Part shown: positions 32,633 through 42,609 of the stretch, piece by piece | Position numbering within the stretch: the first letter of the stretch is position 1 | Layout of the letters: each line of letters starts with the position of its first letter | NCBI RefSeq assembly: GCF_001640025.1 | Contig: NC_031674.1 | Location: 1,302,001 to 1,366,000, forward strand | Direction of reading: 5' to 3' | DNA from: Sugiyamaella lignohabitans | Lineage: Eukaryota > Ascomycota > Dipodascomycetes > Dipodascales > Trichomonascaceae | DNA length: 64,000 bases | Made by a program: the position numbers and the translations under genes | The notes under the pieces: generated by a model | Database searches by the model: none | Told to the model about the DNA's origin: nothing | What the model saw: the letters and a program-made list of their open reading frames with translations, nothing else

Positions 32633-34660
32633 CTATCCAAGCACAAGAGCTAGATTCTTGAAACCGGATTGAGACAAAGTGGTATTACTTGGTTGTTGCA
32701 CTATGGATGTATAGTCTTGTGTACTAGCTCCCTCTAAGAAACCGCTACTGTTCAGTTGGCTGATTGCATTGTCAGCCAGTCCCAGGTAATGTTGATTGCC
32801 GGTCAAGGAGCTGGCATAGCTTCCTCCGACGTTTGACGACGAAGAAGTATCAGCAATCACGTTCAAATAGTCAGCACTCATATCTCTACTATAAAGATGG
32901 CCATTCGAAAGAGATAACTGTTGATAAGAGATGGTATTTGAGGAGTTACTAGACATCTCGAGGGCACCCTGAATGACAGACTCTGCAGTACCATTCTGAA
33001 AGCATTGGGTCTTGGTATTCATATTTGACTCCACATATGCGCGAACTATTGATACCGTAGATACATTTGTAGCTGTATCATCGCCTAGATTAATTTCCAG
33101 AGAGTCTGATGTCGACTGTTGAGATGCTAGTACAGGATTGCCGTTGATTGTCAATGCGTCAGTGAATTGAGAAATCAGTGCAATATATTGTGAGTTTCCT
33201 TGATTTGTATTGTTCTGTAAGTTTGCGTAATGCGCTGATTGAGACCAAGCAACTGTAACCGATTCAATATTGCTGGATTTCGCATAGAGTAGATTTGCCT
33301 GGAGGTAGATATCAAAATCGTTTTGGACCACCTGTACAATATCAGAGTTTTTATTGAGATTCGCTTGAGAGGGAGAAACAAAGGTGTAGGCTTTGTTGTC
33401 ACTCGTAGTTGGCACAATCCCACCGTATCCAATCACACCTTCAGTTTCCCAGGTCATGGCACTAGCACTAACAAACCAATTCTCATCGGTAGCAAAAGAA
33501 TTCGATTCTTGCTCGCCATTTGACACTTTTAAGGTAATATTTGTAGGCTGACTCCAAAATAGTGGTAGAAGTGGTGACAGATCTACTTCATAGAACGGCA
33601 AATCAAATGCTCTATATCCTACTATGGGAGCCCACATTGAAGGTGCAAATCCTCCAGCATATATAACAGGATAAGGGACTGCAATACCTCCTAGTTGGCC
33701 ATCCACATAAACCTCAACGAATCTACCCGGTCCATTGTTTCCCGTATTCCTTCCATTTCCGTATGGGTTAATAAGATGAGTATACCAAAACTCTTCGCCT
33801 GAATTCCCTGTCGCAGCAATGTTTATAGCAACGCGTGTTGTGTTTCGAGAGAGCATTGGCAGTTGGGCATTCATAGGTTGATCAGGGCTGGTCCAGTAGA
33901 GCGATGGAGCAAGACCCGTGATTTGATCAGGTGGATTCGTATTTTTGATAATACTATCAGCAACAGTTCCATTTGAACTAGAGGTAGATGGTGAATTGAA
34001 GAAGTCAGCTGTTAGGCTTGCGACGAAGGTGCCAGTATAAGTTGAGTCTAATATATTGCCAAGATCAAATGTGACTTTCTGGCCAGACTGCTTAAACAGT
34101 GAGAGAAACTTAGTTACGTCTTTCACATAGCCAGAAGATATATCCTGTCCATTGGGCTCAGCAGTGGACATTCTCCATATTTCAGTCTCCCCAATATAAA
34201 TACGACCCAACCGATCGTATTGGCTTCCCTGACATGTAATGTTCAAGGTTAGCCTGACATTTGTGAAGGCCACGTTAGGAGCACTGTATGATACAATACA
34301 AGGGTGACCATAACTGTTTCCAAAATCGTAATCCGAAATTAGCTGCTGCGATGCGATTGGACTCCCAATATCATCTAAAGGAGCTGTAACATCGTAAACA
34401 GTCATATGCGCTCCGTCTCGCTGATGAAGCGATGGAGACTCCATACTCGAATCAATGTGGGTGTCATTTTTTGACTGAAGTATTAGCTGCTGTGTATGGA
34501 ATAGAACAGAGGAGTAACGGAGGGGTTTCAATGTTAAAATACATGACACACCAAAAACTAAAAATAGAGCTAGTTTCCATCGACCATAGCTTTGAGCCAC
34601 TCGTTGTAAATGTCCTCGGTCGGACATAAAGTTCAAGCTTTTTGGACCAACCCTCATCAT
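32633..34660 (-). CDS. Peptide-N-glycanase A-like membrane or secreted protein
   Basis: A 675-residue protein of the fungal and plant PNGase A family, enzymes that cleave N-glycans from glycopeptides. It starts with a cytosolic basic tail and one membrane segment at about 28-47 (WKLALFLVFGVSCILTLKPL), so it is a type II or signal-anchored protein of the secretory path. The family core is clear: GNSYGHPCIVSYSAP, LNITCQGSQYDRLGRIYIG, IWRMSTAEPNGQDI, then GRNTGNNGPGRFVEVYVDG and an APIVGYRAFDLPFYEVDL region. Many N-glycosylation sequons lie in the C-terminal third. Intronless. The specific substrate is not known from sequence. A TATATAAC box lies about 65 nt upstream. Confidence 0.87.
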   Translation of the reverse strand: MMRVGPKSLNFMSDRGHLQRVAQSYGRWKLALFLVFGVSCILTLKPLRYSSVLFHTQQLILQSKNDTHIDSSMESPSLHQRDGAHMTVYDVTAPLDDIGSPIASQQLISDYDFGNSYGHPCIVSYSAPNVAFTNVRLTLNITCQGSQYDRLGRIYIGETEIWRMSTAEPNGQDISSGYVKDVTKFLSLFKQSGQKVTFDLGNILDSTYTGTFVASLTADFFNSPSTSSSNGTVADSIIKNTNPPDQITGLAPSLYWTSPDQPMNAQLPMLSRNTTRVAINIAATGNSGEEFWYTHLINPYGNGRNTGNNGPGRFVEVYVDGQLGGIAVPYPVIYAGGFAPSMWAPIVGYRAFDLPFYEVDLSPLLPLFWSQPTNITLKVSNGEQESNSFATDENWFVSASAMTWETEGVIGYGGIVPTTSDNKAYTFVSPSQANLNKNSDIVQVVQNDFDIYLQANLLYAKSSNIESVTVAWSQSAHYANLQNNTNQGNSQYIALISQFTDALTINGNPVLASQQSTSDSLEINLGDDTATNVSTVSIVRAYVESNMNTKTQCFQNGTAESVIQGALEMSSNSSNTISYQQLSLSNGHLYSRDMSADYLNVIADTSSSSNVGGSYASSLTGNQHYLGLADNAISQLNSSGFLEGASTQDYTSIVQQPSNTTLSQSGFKNLALVLG

Positions 34661-35924
34661 GAAGGTATATTGAAGGAAGGGTCCCCGTGATTAACCATTT
34701 CTAAAAAGACTCCGTCCTTGGGGTTATATAGCAAAAGCTGGGTTGCAGTTCACATAGCTAGCATTAAGGTATCAAGAGAAAAGAGAGCAGAACAGGCGTA
34801 GACCGCCTTTAGACGCTTGAAGCCTTGGAACAGCAATAGTGAAACATTTAATGTTATGAGCAGGGGTGCATGTAAATTCTAAGCCACTCTCGAACCAAAG
34901 CTAGAAGTCCAGGAACTTCATCCCTGCATGCACAAACTTAATTAAGGCATACAGCTTGTTTCAGGTATATTTAGGCTTTCATCTTTCGATTGTTTATTCA
35001 TATTAAAAGTAATTGTCTTATTATTCGAAATTCAATTGATGTAACACTAACTTGGGCTATGCTAGGAGGATTTTAACGAAAATTCAGCGGCTCAAGTTGA
35101 TAATCTGAAAACTGTCATTCTCGATAATTATCAACAAAAACCTCGCACGCATGGGATTGATATTATCCGTGAATGCAATTGATAAACAAGCATACGAAGT
35201 AGTCTATATTTGGTCTGTGGGACCCAACGAAAGAACCCAGCTTACTCAAGCGGTTAAAACTTTCACTCATATTTGGCTGAATTCGTCACTACGGGGTAGA
35301 CTGTAGTTTGTGCAGCCGCTTGTGAAACTGGTGCAAGATGTAATATTTGGGTATAACGGTAATACTATCGTTTTGTTCGTACTCTTTGATATGTGCAATT
35401 AATCTGTCGATGCAGGCTTTTGCACGTAAAAATTGAGACAATGGGACATTAGCCCTTTGATGAATGTTTCAGACCAATGGCCAAGCTCAGATAATTAATC
35501 TGTAGCTGATATGGTACGAAAGATTACCGAAAATATATAATTCATCTACAGTATACAGCAGGAGAAAGAGAGGGAGCGAGAAAGACTGAGAGAATGACAG
35601 GCAAGTAGGAAACAGTTCAGCAGTTTTCGCGAAATATTTCATTGACTATCATAGTCAGCTATCCGAGACAAGATCATGTCATTCAGCAGTGGATTGTCTC
35701 AAGCTAAACGGTTTCGTCTATCAAGATAGATGGTTGCAGGTGTTTTAACTAGAGAGACCAGGGTCTGAGCCTTCAAGACAATCCCATTGTGTGCTTCTCA
35801 ATGTGGCATTGAACCGAGTATCACAATCAAAATATTGGATTGCATTACGTATGGAATGAACAAAGATCAAGAATTAGTATATATGACAGAACTGATTTAA
35901 CTTTTATGATAAAGCTATCTAGGT
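34661..35924. other. Intergenic region between the PNGase A-like gene and ZIP transporter
   Basis: 1.26 kb without a supported gene. Promoter of the PNGase A-like gene at the left (minus-strand TATATAAC near 34724-34731), a purine-rich tract (GAGAAAGAGAGGGAGCGAG) at about 35562-35582, and the AT-rich 3' end of the zinc transporter at the right. Confidence 0.45.
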
Positions 35925-37052
35925 TTAGGCCCATTTGCCTAAAAGAGCCATTAATCCGGCTCCCATAAGAATGAAAATAATAGAAAATGTTAACTTTTTC
36001 AGGTCTTTGGTCCTGTTCTCATTGAAAATGTAGTCTCTGGCTAGGAGCTCGACCAAACCAGTGTAGATCAAAATACCGGCCGAAATGGAATCTAAGACAC
36101 CTTGAATAATGTTAGCATTGTAAGAGTTTCCGTCGTAAGCGGTTCTAACACCGAGACCAATAGCAACACAAACAGGGGTAGTCAAACCGTAGGCCAGACA
36201 CAAAGCGTATTTCCACCACTTCTTAGGAAATCCTTGAATGGCACTGAGTCTGGCACCGATACCTAGACCCTCAAAACTCTGGTGGAAGATAAGAACAATA
36301 TAAAGCGTCTTGAATTCATCACCAGTAGCTCCGAGGTTGATTCCAATCATAACGGAGTGGAAGATAACACCAAATTCAAGAATGAGGAAGGCAGCGATTT
36401 GAGTCTGGAAATCTTTCTCGGCAAGAGAACTAGCTTTAGAAGCTGGGTATGAGTAGAGGTCAGCCTCTTTTTCAGTGTGTCCATGATTGTGATGAGCCTC
36501 GATGTCGGAGTGCAAGTCTACTTGGGATGAAGGTTGGGCAGGTTGAACAATGGCACTGTGCACTAAATCATCATCATGGTTATGTGAGATGCCATATCTG
36601 CGCTCAACATATACATCACTGATAAGATCAACTAAGAAGATAATAAAGACAGTCACAAGGATAATAGCAGGAACCCAAGAATATTCTGCCCAGTTACCAG
36701 ACATACCAACACAGGTGTTGGGACCGATTTCGCCATAAGCGGGATCCATTAAATGAACAAATGCTGTGGTAACAATGACTCCTGTACCAAAGTTTTTGGC
36801 AAACAGGTAAACATATTCAGGTACACGCATTCCTTTGACATCAGAGGCAATAACAGGGAATAAAGTACAAGCAGTACTGACAAACAAGATAACGAAGATA
36901 GATGAGATACGAGCACCCAAACTACCATTATAGTCGTTACCACCGAAGTATACTCCATCGATAACACAAACCTTCCAGGCATCATCGACTGAGGCGTTGC
37001 CAACTGTGACAGTATTGGGGTCTAACAAAGACCAAGCTGGAGGAAGACCCAT
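35925..37052 (-). CDS. ZIP-family zinc transporter (Zrt1/Zrt2 type)
   Basis: Plasma-membrane Zn(II) uptake transporter of 375 residues with eight predicted membrane segments. It has the family marks: an extracytosolic N-terminus, TM1-TM3 (SSIFVILFVSTACTLFPVI, NFGTGVIVTTAFVHLMDP), a cytosolic His-rich loop (EAHHNHGHTEKE) between TM3 and TM4, the TM4 signature HSVMIGINLG, TM5 HQSFEGLGIGARL, and a hydrophobic C-terminus ending LLGKWA. Whether it is the high-affinity (Zrt1) or low-affinity (Zrt2) member cannot be told. Intronless. Two ACCACNAAGGT sites upstream resemble the zinc-response element. Confidence 0.92.
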   Translation of the reverse strand: MGLPPAWSLLDPNTVTVGNASVDDAWKVCVIDGVYFGGNDYNGSLGARISSIFVILFVSTACTLFPVIASDVKGMRVPEYVYLFAKNFGTGVIVTTAFVHLMDPAYGEIGPNTCVGMSGNWAEYSWVPAIILVTVFIIFLVDLISDVYVERRYGISHNHDDDLVHSAIVQPAQPSSQVDLHSDIEAHHNHGHTEKEADLYSYPASKASSLAEKDFQTQIAAFLILEFGVIFHSVMIGINLGATGDEFKTLYIVLIFHQSFEGLGIGARLSAIQGFPKKWWKYALCLAYGLTTPVCVAIGLGVRTAYDGNSYNANIIQGVLDSISAGILIYTGLVELLARDYIFNENRTKDLKKLTFSIIFILMGAGLMALLGKWA

Positions 37053-37971
37053 TGTTGTGTAATATATATAAATGCTAAAAAGAACTCTTGCTAACGGTTT
37101 GTCAACGGTTTTAATTGTTTGAACTAAGATCGAGGATCAACTAGATCTTATATAGATTATATCTTATCTTACATTTTAGTTTTAAAATTTTTTTTTCTCC
37201 TGATCTGTTACCGTAGTGGTACCAAACACACTACCAGAAGCACCTTCAACCACAAAGGTGATCGGAGCGATATGTGATGGACGAGCAGGCACATGTCTGA
37301 GCCTGTAGAGGGCGTCAGTGCTGCTGCAGTTCAAAAGCCTGTCGAGATAACCACTAAGGTACAGTTCAAATGTACCATACAGAAGCATATGTGATAGGAG
37401 ACATCCAGTATGCATCAGATCTTACCATTTTAGGTGACGCCGTTAATTATAACAGGACCCTAGACTGTCTTCTCTGCAGTTTTGTTTTTAAATACGACCA
37501 GTGAAGACTGAACAATTACAAGATATGCAACGTACTATAAAACTCCGGCTTACCAGTTTTCGTGAAAAAAATTTGTGACTGCCGTTCTCAACTTTACTTT
37601 CGAGGAGAATCCAAAGAAGGTACTTCGCTCATAGACCGACAACCGTACCTGTTTGAACCGCCTTCGTACTCCCAAGATGGCTGGCCAAGTGATTATTCCG
37701 ACATCCACTATCCGGTTCCAGGTCAGCTTCTAGACTTTTACTTCCAGCATTTGATATATCGGAACTGATGTTCGGAGATGAAGATACAGCGCCGCTGATT
37801 GCATGGCGGCTATTAGTCCCAATAGTGGGGTTCTGCAGGGTCAACGCAAGATTGTGCAAAAATGTATGATACGACGCAACAGCTCCAGAACCTTATCTAG
37901 ACCGATAATATAAATCTCTCCCATGAGTCAACTTGTAGGATCTTATTTTCTATAGTTTATATCCTGGAATC
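37053..37971. other. Divergent promoter region of the ZIP gene and TauD-like gene
   Basis: 919 bp. TATA-like tracts near 37061-37072 and 37148-37165 serve the ZIP side, with the zinc-response-like pair beyond. The open frames across 37182-37859 have no recognisable domain. No further gene supported. Confidence 0.45.
37249..37360 (-). promoter_or_regulatory. Pair of zinc-response-like elements upstream of the ZIP gene
   Basis: ACCACAAAGGT (37249-37259) and ACCACTAAGGT (37350-37360), 101 bp apart and about 200 and 300 nt upstream of the ZIP start codon. They share the outer halves of the Zap1 site ACCTTNAAGGT with two mismatches each, and share one consensus, ACCACNAAGGT, between them. Function is inferred. 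Confidence 0.4.
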
Positions 37972-39284
37972 ATGGCTACAAAGATTAGCAGCCAATTCAT
38001 TGTAGATACCCTTCAGGGGTCAGGTAATGTGACGTTTGAACAGGTAGAGTTACCCCGAACCAATCAGAAAAAGTTGGAAACTCCACATCCTTCTGGATCA
38101 CTTTTACCGCTAGCTGTGCAAGCAGTCAGCAACCCATCAACTCCCGTAACTCTTGAAGAAGCAATTGCCAGTGTGAAGGCTTTGGCAGAGAAGAATATCA
38201 TTAATGACCAATTGGCTACCAATGGAGCCATCTTATTCAGAGGACTTCCATTGAAAAATGCACAAGATTTCAGCAAGATATCACATGCCTTTGGCTATAA
38301 GCCCCATGAAATTATAGGTATCGTGGTCGATAGACCGGAATTAGCTCCCAATGTTGCGCCGGCCAATGAGTCTTCCCACGAGATAAATATTGGTGCGCAC
38401 AATGAAAGCCCTCAAGTACCCCACGCTCCAGCCTATGTCTTTTTTTTCTGTCAACGATCTCCACCAATTGGGGGAGAAACGCCTCTGGGGTCTTCTCTAG
38501 AACTATATCACAATATTAATAGAGACCATCCTGAAATTATCAAGGCTCTTTCTGAAAAAGGTGTAAGGAATGTCATTACTTACCGAAAAGAGCCTGCATA
38601 CCCAGGAAACTCCACAATTTATCAAGCTTTTGGAAAAGAGATCAAGCAAGGAGATAGTGAGGAAGTCCAGAAGGCCAAGATTGAAGCGCAAATTAAGCGA
38701 TATAATCGAGATCCTAAGTTTACTTTTCATGAATGGCTTGAAGACGGGTCTTTAAAGGTTACCAATATTGTACCTCCTGTAAGATTGCAGCCCGGAACGG
38801 GATACCCTGTTCTGTTCACATCACTTGCAGCACACTACGAAGCTTTGTCAAGGAAAACAGATAGCCAAAGAGCCAAGGTCCAAGCTCTTCCAACCTACGG
38901 GGATGGGACTCCTATTCCCGAGGAACACTTGGCAGTTATCCTTGAGGAGACTCTAAAGGGTCGTGTTTTGCACAAGTGGCAGGAGGGTGACCTTTTGGTC
39001 ATTGACAATCGAAGTACGTATAGAGGAAAGGGGTATTAAATTATTCGGGATTATGTGGTTATGTGGAATTCTAACAATTTAGTTGCACAACACGGACGGT
39101 TGCCTTGGGGTAACAAGCAAGAAGAAAGAGTAGTACTTGCGAGGTAAGTAATCAAATAGCAGTATGACTTGGTCATATATTAACATCAGTACTAACGTTT
39201 AGTCTATGGGATGGTGAACTTCCTGAACCGGTTAACAGTGATCCTCTTAATATTTTGAACCCACCACTAGGTGACATTGAATAA
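37972..39284 (+). CDS. TauD/TfdA (SyrP-like) Fe(II)/2-oxoglutarate dioxygenase
   Basis: A 394-residue cytosolic oxygenase; exons 37972..39013, 39083..39143 and 39203..39284, introns of 69 and 59 bp with CTAAC branch points. The iron ligands are visible: HNE in GAHNESPQVPHAPAY followed by FFFCQRSPPIGGETPLG, and the distal His in DNRIAQHGRLPWG, which only appears after the first intron is removed; the Arg that binds 2-oxoglutarate follows in the same exon. The GGETPLG pattern places it with SyrP/clavaminate-synthase-like members rather than with yeast Jlp1 sulfonate dioxygenase. Substrate unknown. It opens the block of accessory metabolic genes ending at 47.5 kb. Confidence 0.86.
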
Positions 39285-40202
39285 AATCCAATAGTCAATA
39301 AACAAATTTTACAAATAGTCTTATCGTGCATATTAACTCTTATCCGAGCTATCAGCTAAAAACAGCATGTATCCTGCCTATCTTATGCATATGCATAGTG
39401 ACACAGTTTCTCTCACTTCTTAGTGGATAATATGTTTGAGGTCGTCCTTCAAAACAGCGGATAATAATCGGCGGGTAATATTGATTCTGGTAAATGCATA
39501 AAATGCAGTATCGAGTTCACCAGGTTACCGAAGTCTGATGCTTGCTCAAGTGGGCATGTGGGGTGATCATGAGACTAGATTCTACCGAGTTAGGAACAGC
39601 TTCTAATGTAGCTGTACTTCTATTCTATATGATTGCGATCATACGATAAACTTAGCTGTTATTGGATTAAAGCAGCCTTTGTCCCCAATCGTAAAAAAAG
39701 TATAAATAGACAGGCTCCTACCATGAATTTAGCTACAGCGGAAACATTTTGGATTTTTTTTGGAAAAGATCATAAAAGGGAAAATGGTAAAATGATACGG
39801 AATTAAGAAATGGGAATAACGGAATAAAAAGTGCGAAAGTTCGCCAGAATATAGTTGGTTCGGTTCGGTTCGGCGTATAAAATTCGGTTGCTTTAAAGAA
39901 TATCTTTGGCAGTAAAAGAATACGATTAGGGCTCATCCTGTTTAGATTTTTATTATCGTTTTTGTCGCAATTACATTACCCGTAGATACCAATGTAAGGA
40001 TTACGAAGAGATAGATTCTGAAGGCTATTTGAAAAGAAAATAAGTGGGATTCGGTTTTGAACTGTTCATGGAGATTCAAGGATTCGTTTTCGAGGAAGAA
40101 TTGGGTTCGCGAATATTCATAGGAAAGTTCGGCTTCCAATCCATGGTTGGCTTTTTAGGAGGGGAAAATTAAAATAGAGCCGGCTTATGTTGGCTCCGCG
40201 CT

Positions 40203-40267
40203 AAGGGGAATCTCTGTCTCACATCAAAAATCGGACGCCGTCTGATTGTGAGATGGAGATTCCCCTT
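40203..40267. repeat. 65-nt near-perfect palindrome (foldback)
   Basis: The ends AAGGGGAATCTC and GAGATTCCCCTT are exact 12-bp complements; inside, TCTCACA pairs with TGTGAGA (7 bp) and ATCGGACG with CGTCTGAT (one G-T), with only a TG/TG mismatch and a TCAAAA bulge between. It is unrelated in sequence to the GC-rich element family. It lies 180 bp past the stop codon of the FMN monooxygenase gene. Confidence 0.8.
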
Positions 40268-40318
40268 TTCTGCGTTTATTCTGGGGTAGCACGGCTGAAC
40301 ATTATAAATATAAGACAT

Positions 40319-40334
40319 ATATATATATATATAT
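40319..40334. repeat. (AT)8 microsatellite
   Basis: Eight AT units in the 3' flank of the FMN monooxygenase gene, followed by a T run. Confidence 0.8.
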
Positions 40335-40443
40335 TTTTACTTAGTAATGATGTCTTACAACTTTAAAAAATGGTCTGGTTGTTTTTACCAGTCTTCCAGA
40401 AACTTTATTATCTAATATTCATGTTGCAGAAAGGCATATATTG

Positions 40444-41886
40444 CTATTTACTAATGTTGTCTGCCGAGTTTAAATCTGGTTGTTCTTCACCAGCCTTCCA
40501 GAGATACTTACTTCCAGGATGATCGTCTGGAAGATAACTCTGACCTTTGATTCCATAGAAGTTTTCTCTTGCAGTGCCACCTGGTACTGCGTAATCATCC
40601 CAGAAGAGGCCACGTTTTCTGAGCTCTGGCAATAGGTATTTAATGATGTCATCGAAACTACCAGGGACTGTCGTATAGCTCAAATTGAACCCATCAAGGT
40701 CAGCAATCTCCGCCCATCTGGCCAATTCATCGGCAACTTTCTCCGGTCCACCAATAGCAGCACCGCCCAGCCCACCAATAGAAATCCTCTCAGCAATGGT
40801 TCTTTTATTCCATACTTTGCCTTCAGAACCGGGAACATATTTGGACCAATGGGTCACAAAGCTTTGAATGGCTGCTTCTTTAACGAAACGGAAGTCCTCG
40901 TCATCAGCATATGTGGCTAAATCGTAGCCTGTCCAACCACCAAACAGAGCCAAGGCACCATCCAGATCTGCGTATTTCAAAAGCTCTTTCTCCTTTTGTT
41001 CCGCCTCTTCATCTGTTGCACCAATAATGACTGAGAATGAAGCAATGATTTTTATCGACCTTGGGTCCCTACCATATTCAGCTACTTGTTTACGCAAATC
41101 GTCAACAGATTTTCTCACTAGAACTGGATCAAGTCCACCAACAAATACTACCTCAGCATGCTTTGCAGCGAATTTTTTGCCAGCAGTGGATGTCCCTGCC
41201 TGGAATAAGAGTGGGGTTCTTTGTAGAGATGGCTCGGAAATATGTGGTCCTGGGACGTTAAAGTACTTTCCTTTATGATTGATCTCACGGACTCCATCAG
41301 GATCTGTGAATATACCATTAGTCTTGACCACAGCATCGTCTCGCCAAGAACCATTCCAGAGCTTATAGGAGACTTCCAGAAACTCATCAGCAATTAAGTA
41401 TCGCTCATCATGTGGAATTTGAGTCTCCAGATCAAGGTTCCTGGCAGCAGAATCCAGATACGAAGTCACGATATTCCAACCAACTCTGCCGCCAGAGAGG
41501 TGGTCAACAGTAGAAAATCTTCTTGCATGTAAATATGGTTTGTCATAAGTAGTACTGGCAGTAACTCCAAAGGCAATATTTTCGGTAGCAGCAGCCATTG
41601 CCGACACAGCATATAAGGGATCATTAACGGGCAATTGAGCTGCCGCTTTCAAGGTTGGAACTAGATTTTTTGGTCCACCATAGACGTCATAACCACCAAG
41701 TACATCAGCAAAGAAAATGGCGTGAAATTTTGCATCTTCGAGCTTTTTGGCCAGATCAACCCAAAATTTTATGTCCTTATAGCGGTAGCCCTGATCTACA
41801 GGGGATTTCCAGGCACCAGGATTCAAATGGCCTGGTGTATGCATGGCGAATGCATTGAGAATCCATTGTTTTTGAGGAGCAGTCAT
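40444..41886 (-). CDS. FMN-dependent monooxygenase, NtaA/SnaA/DszA type (bacterial luciferase-like)
   Basis: A 480-residue flavin monooxygenase of the group that includes nitrilotriacetate monooxygenase component A and the dibenzothiophene desulfurisation enzyme DszA; these need a separate flavin reductase. Visible marks are the N-terminal NAFAMHTPGHLNPGAWK, AIFFADVLGGYDVYGG, the ASTTYDKPYLHARRFSTVDHLSGGR stretch split by GRVGWNIVTSY (flavin-binding), LLFQAGTSTAGKKFAAKHAE and the C-terminal RGLFWDDYAVPGGTARENF. The length is usual for the family. Intronless. Such enzymes in fungi are often of bacterial origin and often act on sulfur- or nitrogen-containing compounds; the substrate cannot be read here. 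It is divergent from the MDR oxidoreductase across a promoter with a 79-bp tandem duplication. Confidence 0.9.
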   Translation of the reverse strand: MTAPQKQWILNAFAMHTPGHLNPGAWKSPVDQGYRYKDIKFWVDLAKKLEDAKFHAIFFADVLGGYDVYGGPKNLVPTLKAAAQLPVNDPLYAVSAMAAATENIAFGVTASTTYDKPYLHARRFSTVDHLSGGRVGWNIVTSYLDSAARNLDLETQIPHDERYLIADEFLEVSYKLWNGSWRDDAVVKTNGIFTDPDGVREINHKGKYFNVPGPHISEPSLQRTPLLFQAGTSTAGKKFAAKHAEVVFVGGLDPVLVRKSVDDLRKQVAEYGRDPRSIKIIASFSVIIGATDEEAEQKEKELLKYADLDGALALFGGWTGYDLATYADDEDFRFVKEAAIQSFVTHWSKYVPGSEGKVWNKRTIAERISIGGLGGAAIGGPEKVADELARWAEIADLDGFNLSYTTVPGSFDDIIKYLLPELRKRGLFWDDYAVPGGTARENFYGIKGQSYLPDDHPGSKYLWKAGEEQPDLNSADNISK

Positions 41887-42609
41887 TTAGAGAGAGAAAA
41901 GACCGAATGCTATAGAAAAAAAATCCACGGTAATTAATTTTTGTGGATACTTGGAGGATGGTATATTTATACCAAATTCAATGTTAAATCCCGAAATAAA
42001 CCAAATTGGTAGTTGGGTGTCGATCGCTGTTTATCTGCTGATGTGACGCAATTATGCAATATATTTGTGAAACAATCCGGAGAAATATGCAGGGTGGTGA
42101 CAGCAGCACGAGAACTAGTTACACATGGTACGGAAATAGCGGACAATAGCCCGGAGATGAGTACGGAGCTTAAAAAAAATCTTATCTGAGCACGTAATCG
42201 CGGGAACATAGCCAATCACTACGTCAAACGTCTAGTGAGACTAGTGGATGTGGGCGCAAGATACGTTGTCGTAACTAGATATACATGCTGGCAAAGATGT
42301 GTCCAACAGTAGTATTAATACAAGCACAGATCATTCATTGGACGGATGTGCGATAGATAGTTCATCAGAAAACGTGTTTTCAGTTAACACAACCGAAATA
42401 GCTTGCCATCTGATCCAGCACTCACCGTACTGAACCTCATTCAAAGTTGTAATTATTTTCAGATAACACAACCGAGATAGCCTGCCATCTGATCCAGCAC
42501 TCACCGTACTGAACCTCATTCAAAGTTGTAATTATTTTCAGACTTAGCGGGTCTACTCTACGTCAGTTAATGAGCAGAGTGAATTATAGTTTGTAAGAGA
42601 CGTACAAAA
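41887..42609. other. Divergent promoter of the FMN monooxygenase and MDR oxidoreductase genes
   Basis: 723 bp holding the tandem duplication at 42381..42538 and, on the minus side, a TATA-like TATAAATATACC just upstream of the monooxygenase. The small open frames here are products of the duplication. Confidence 0.5.
42381..42538. repeat. 79-bp direct tandem duplication
   Basis: Two adjacent units (42381..42459 and 42460..42538) starting CAGTTAACACAACCGAAATA and CAGATAACACAACCGAGATA. They differ at only a few positions, all in the first third; the distal part from CCATCTGATCCAGCACTCAC to ATTATTTTCAG is identical. It ends 71 bp before the oxidoreductase ATG, so it sits in the core promoter region. 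Confidence 0.92.

Larger units (their letters stand above)
39285..40443. other. Intergenic region between TauD-like and FMN monooxygenase genes
   Basis: Converging 3' ends with 1.16 kb between. It contains short GGTTC repeats (about 39858-39874), a 65-nt near-palindrome (40203..40267) and an (AT)8 tract (40319..40334). Two open frames of about 65 codons on the minus strand (39733-40139) show no recognisable features. Confidence 0.45.

Noticed and set aside
39733..40139. Two open frames of about 65 codons and GGTTC repeats
   Set aside because: No recognisable domain, AT-rich, no promoter or splice support.
40319..40334. (AT)8 tract as a replication or matrix element
   Set aside because: A short dinucleotide repeat in an AT-rich 3' flank is ordinary; no origin consensus recognised.
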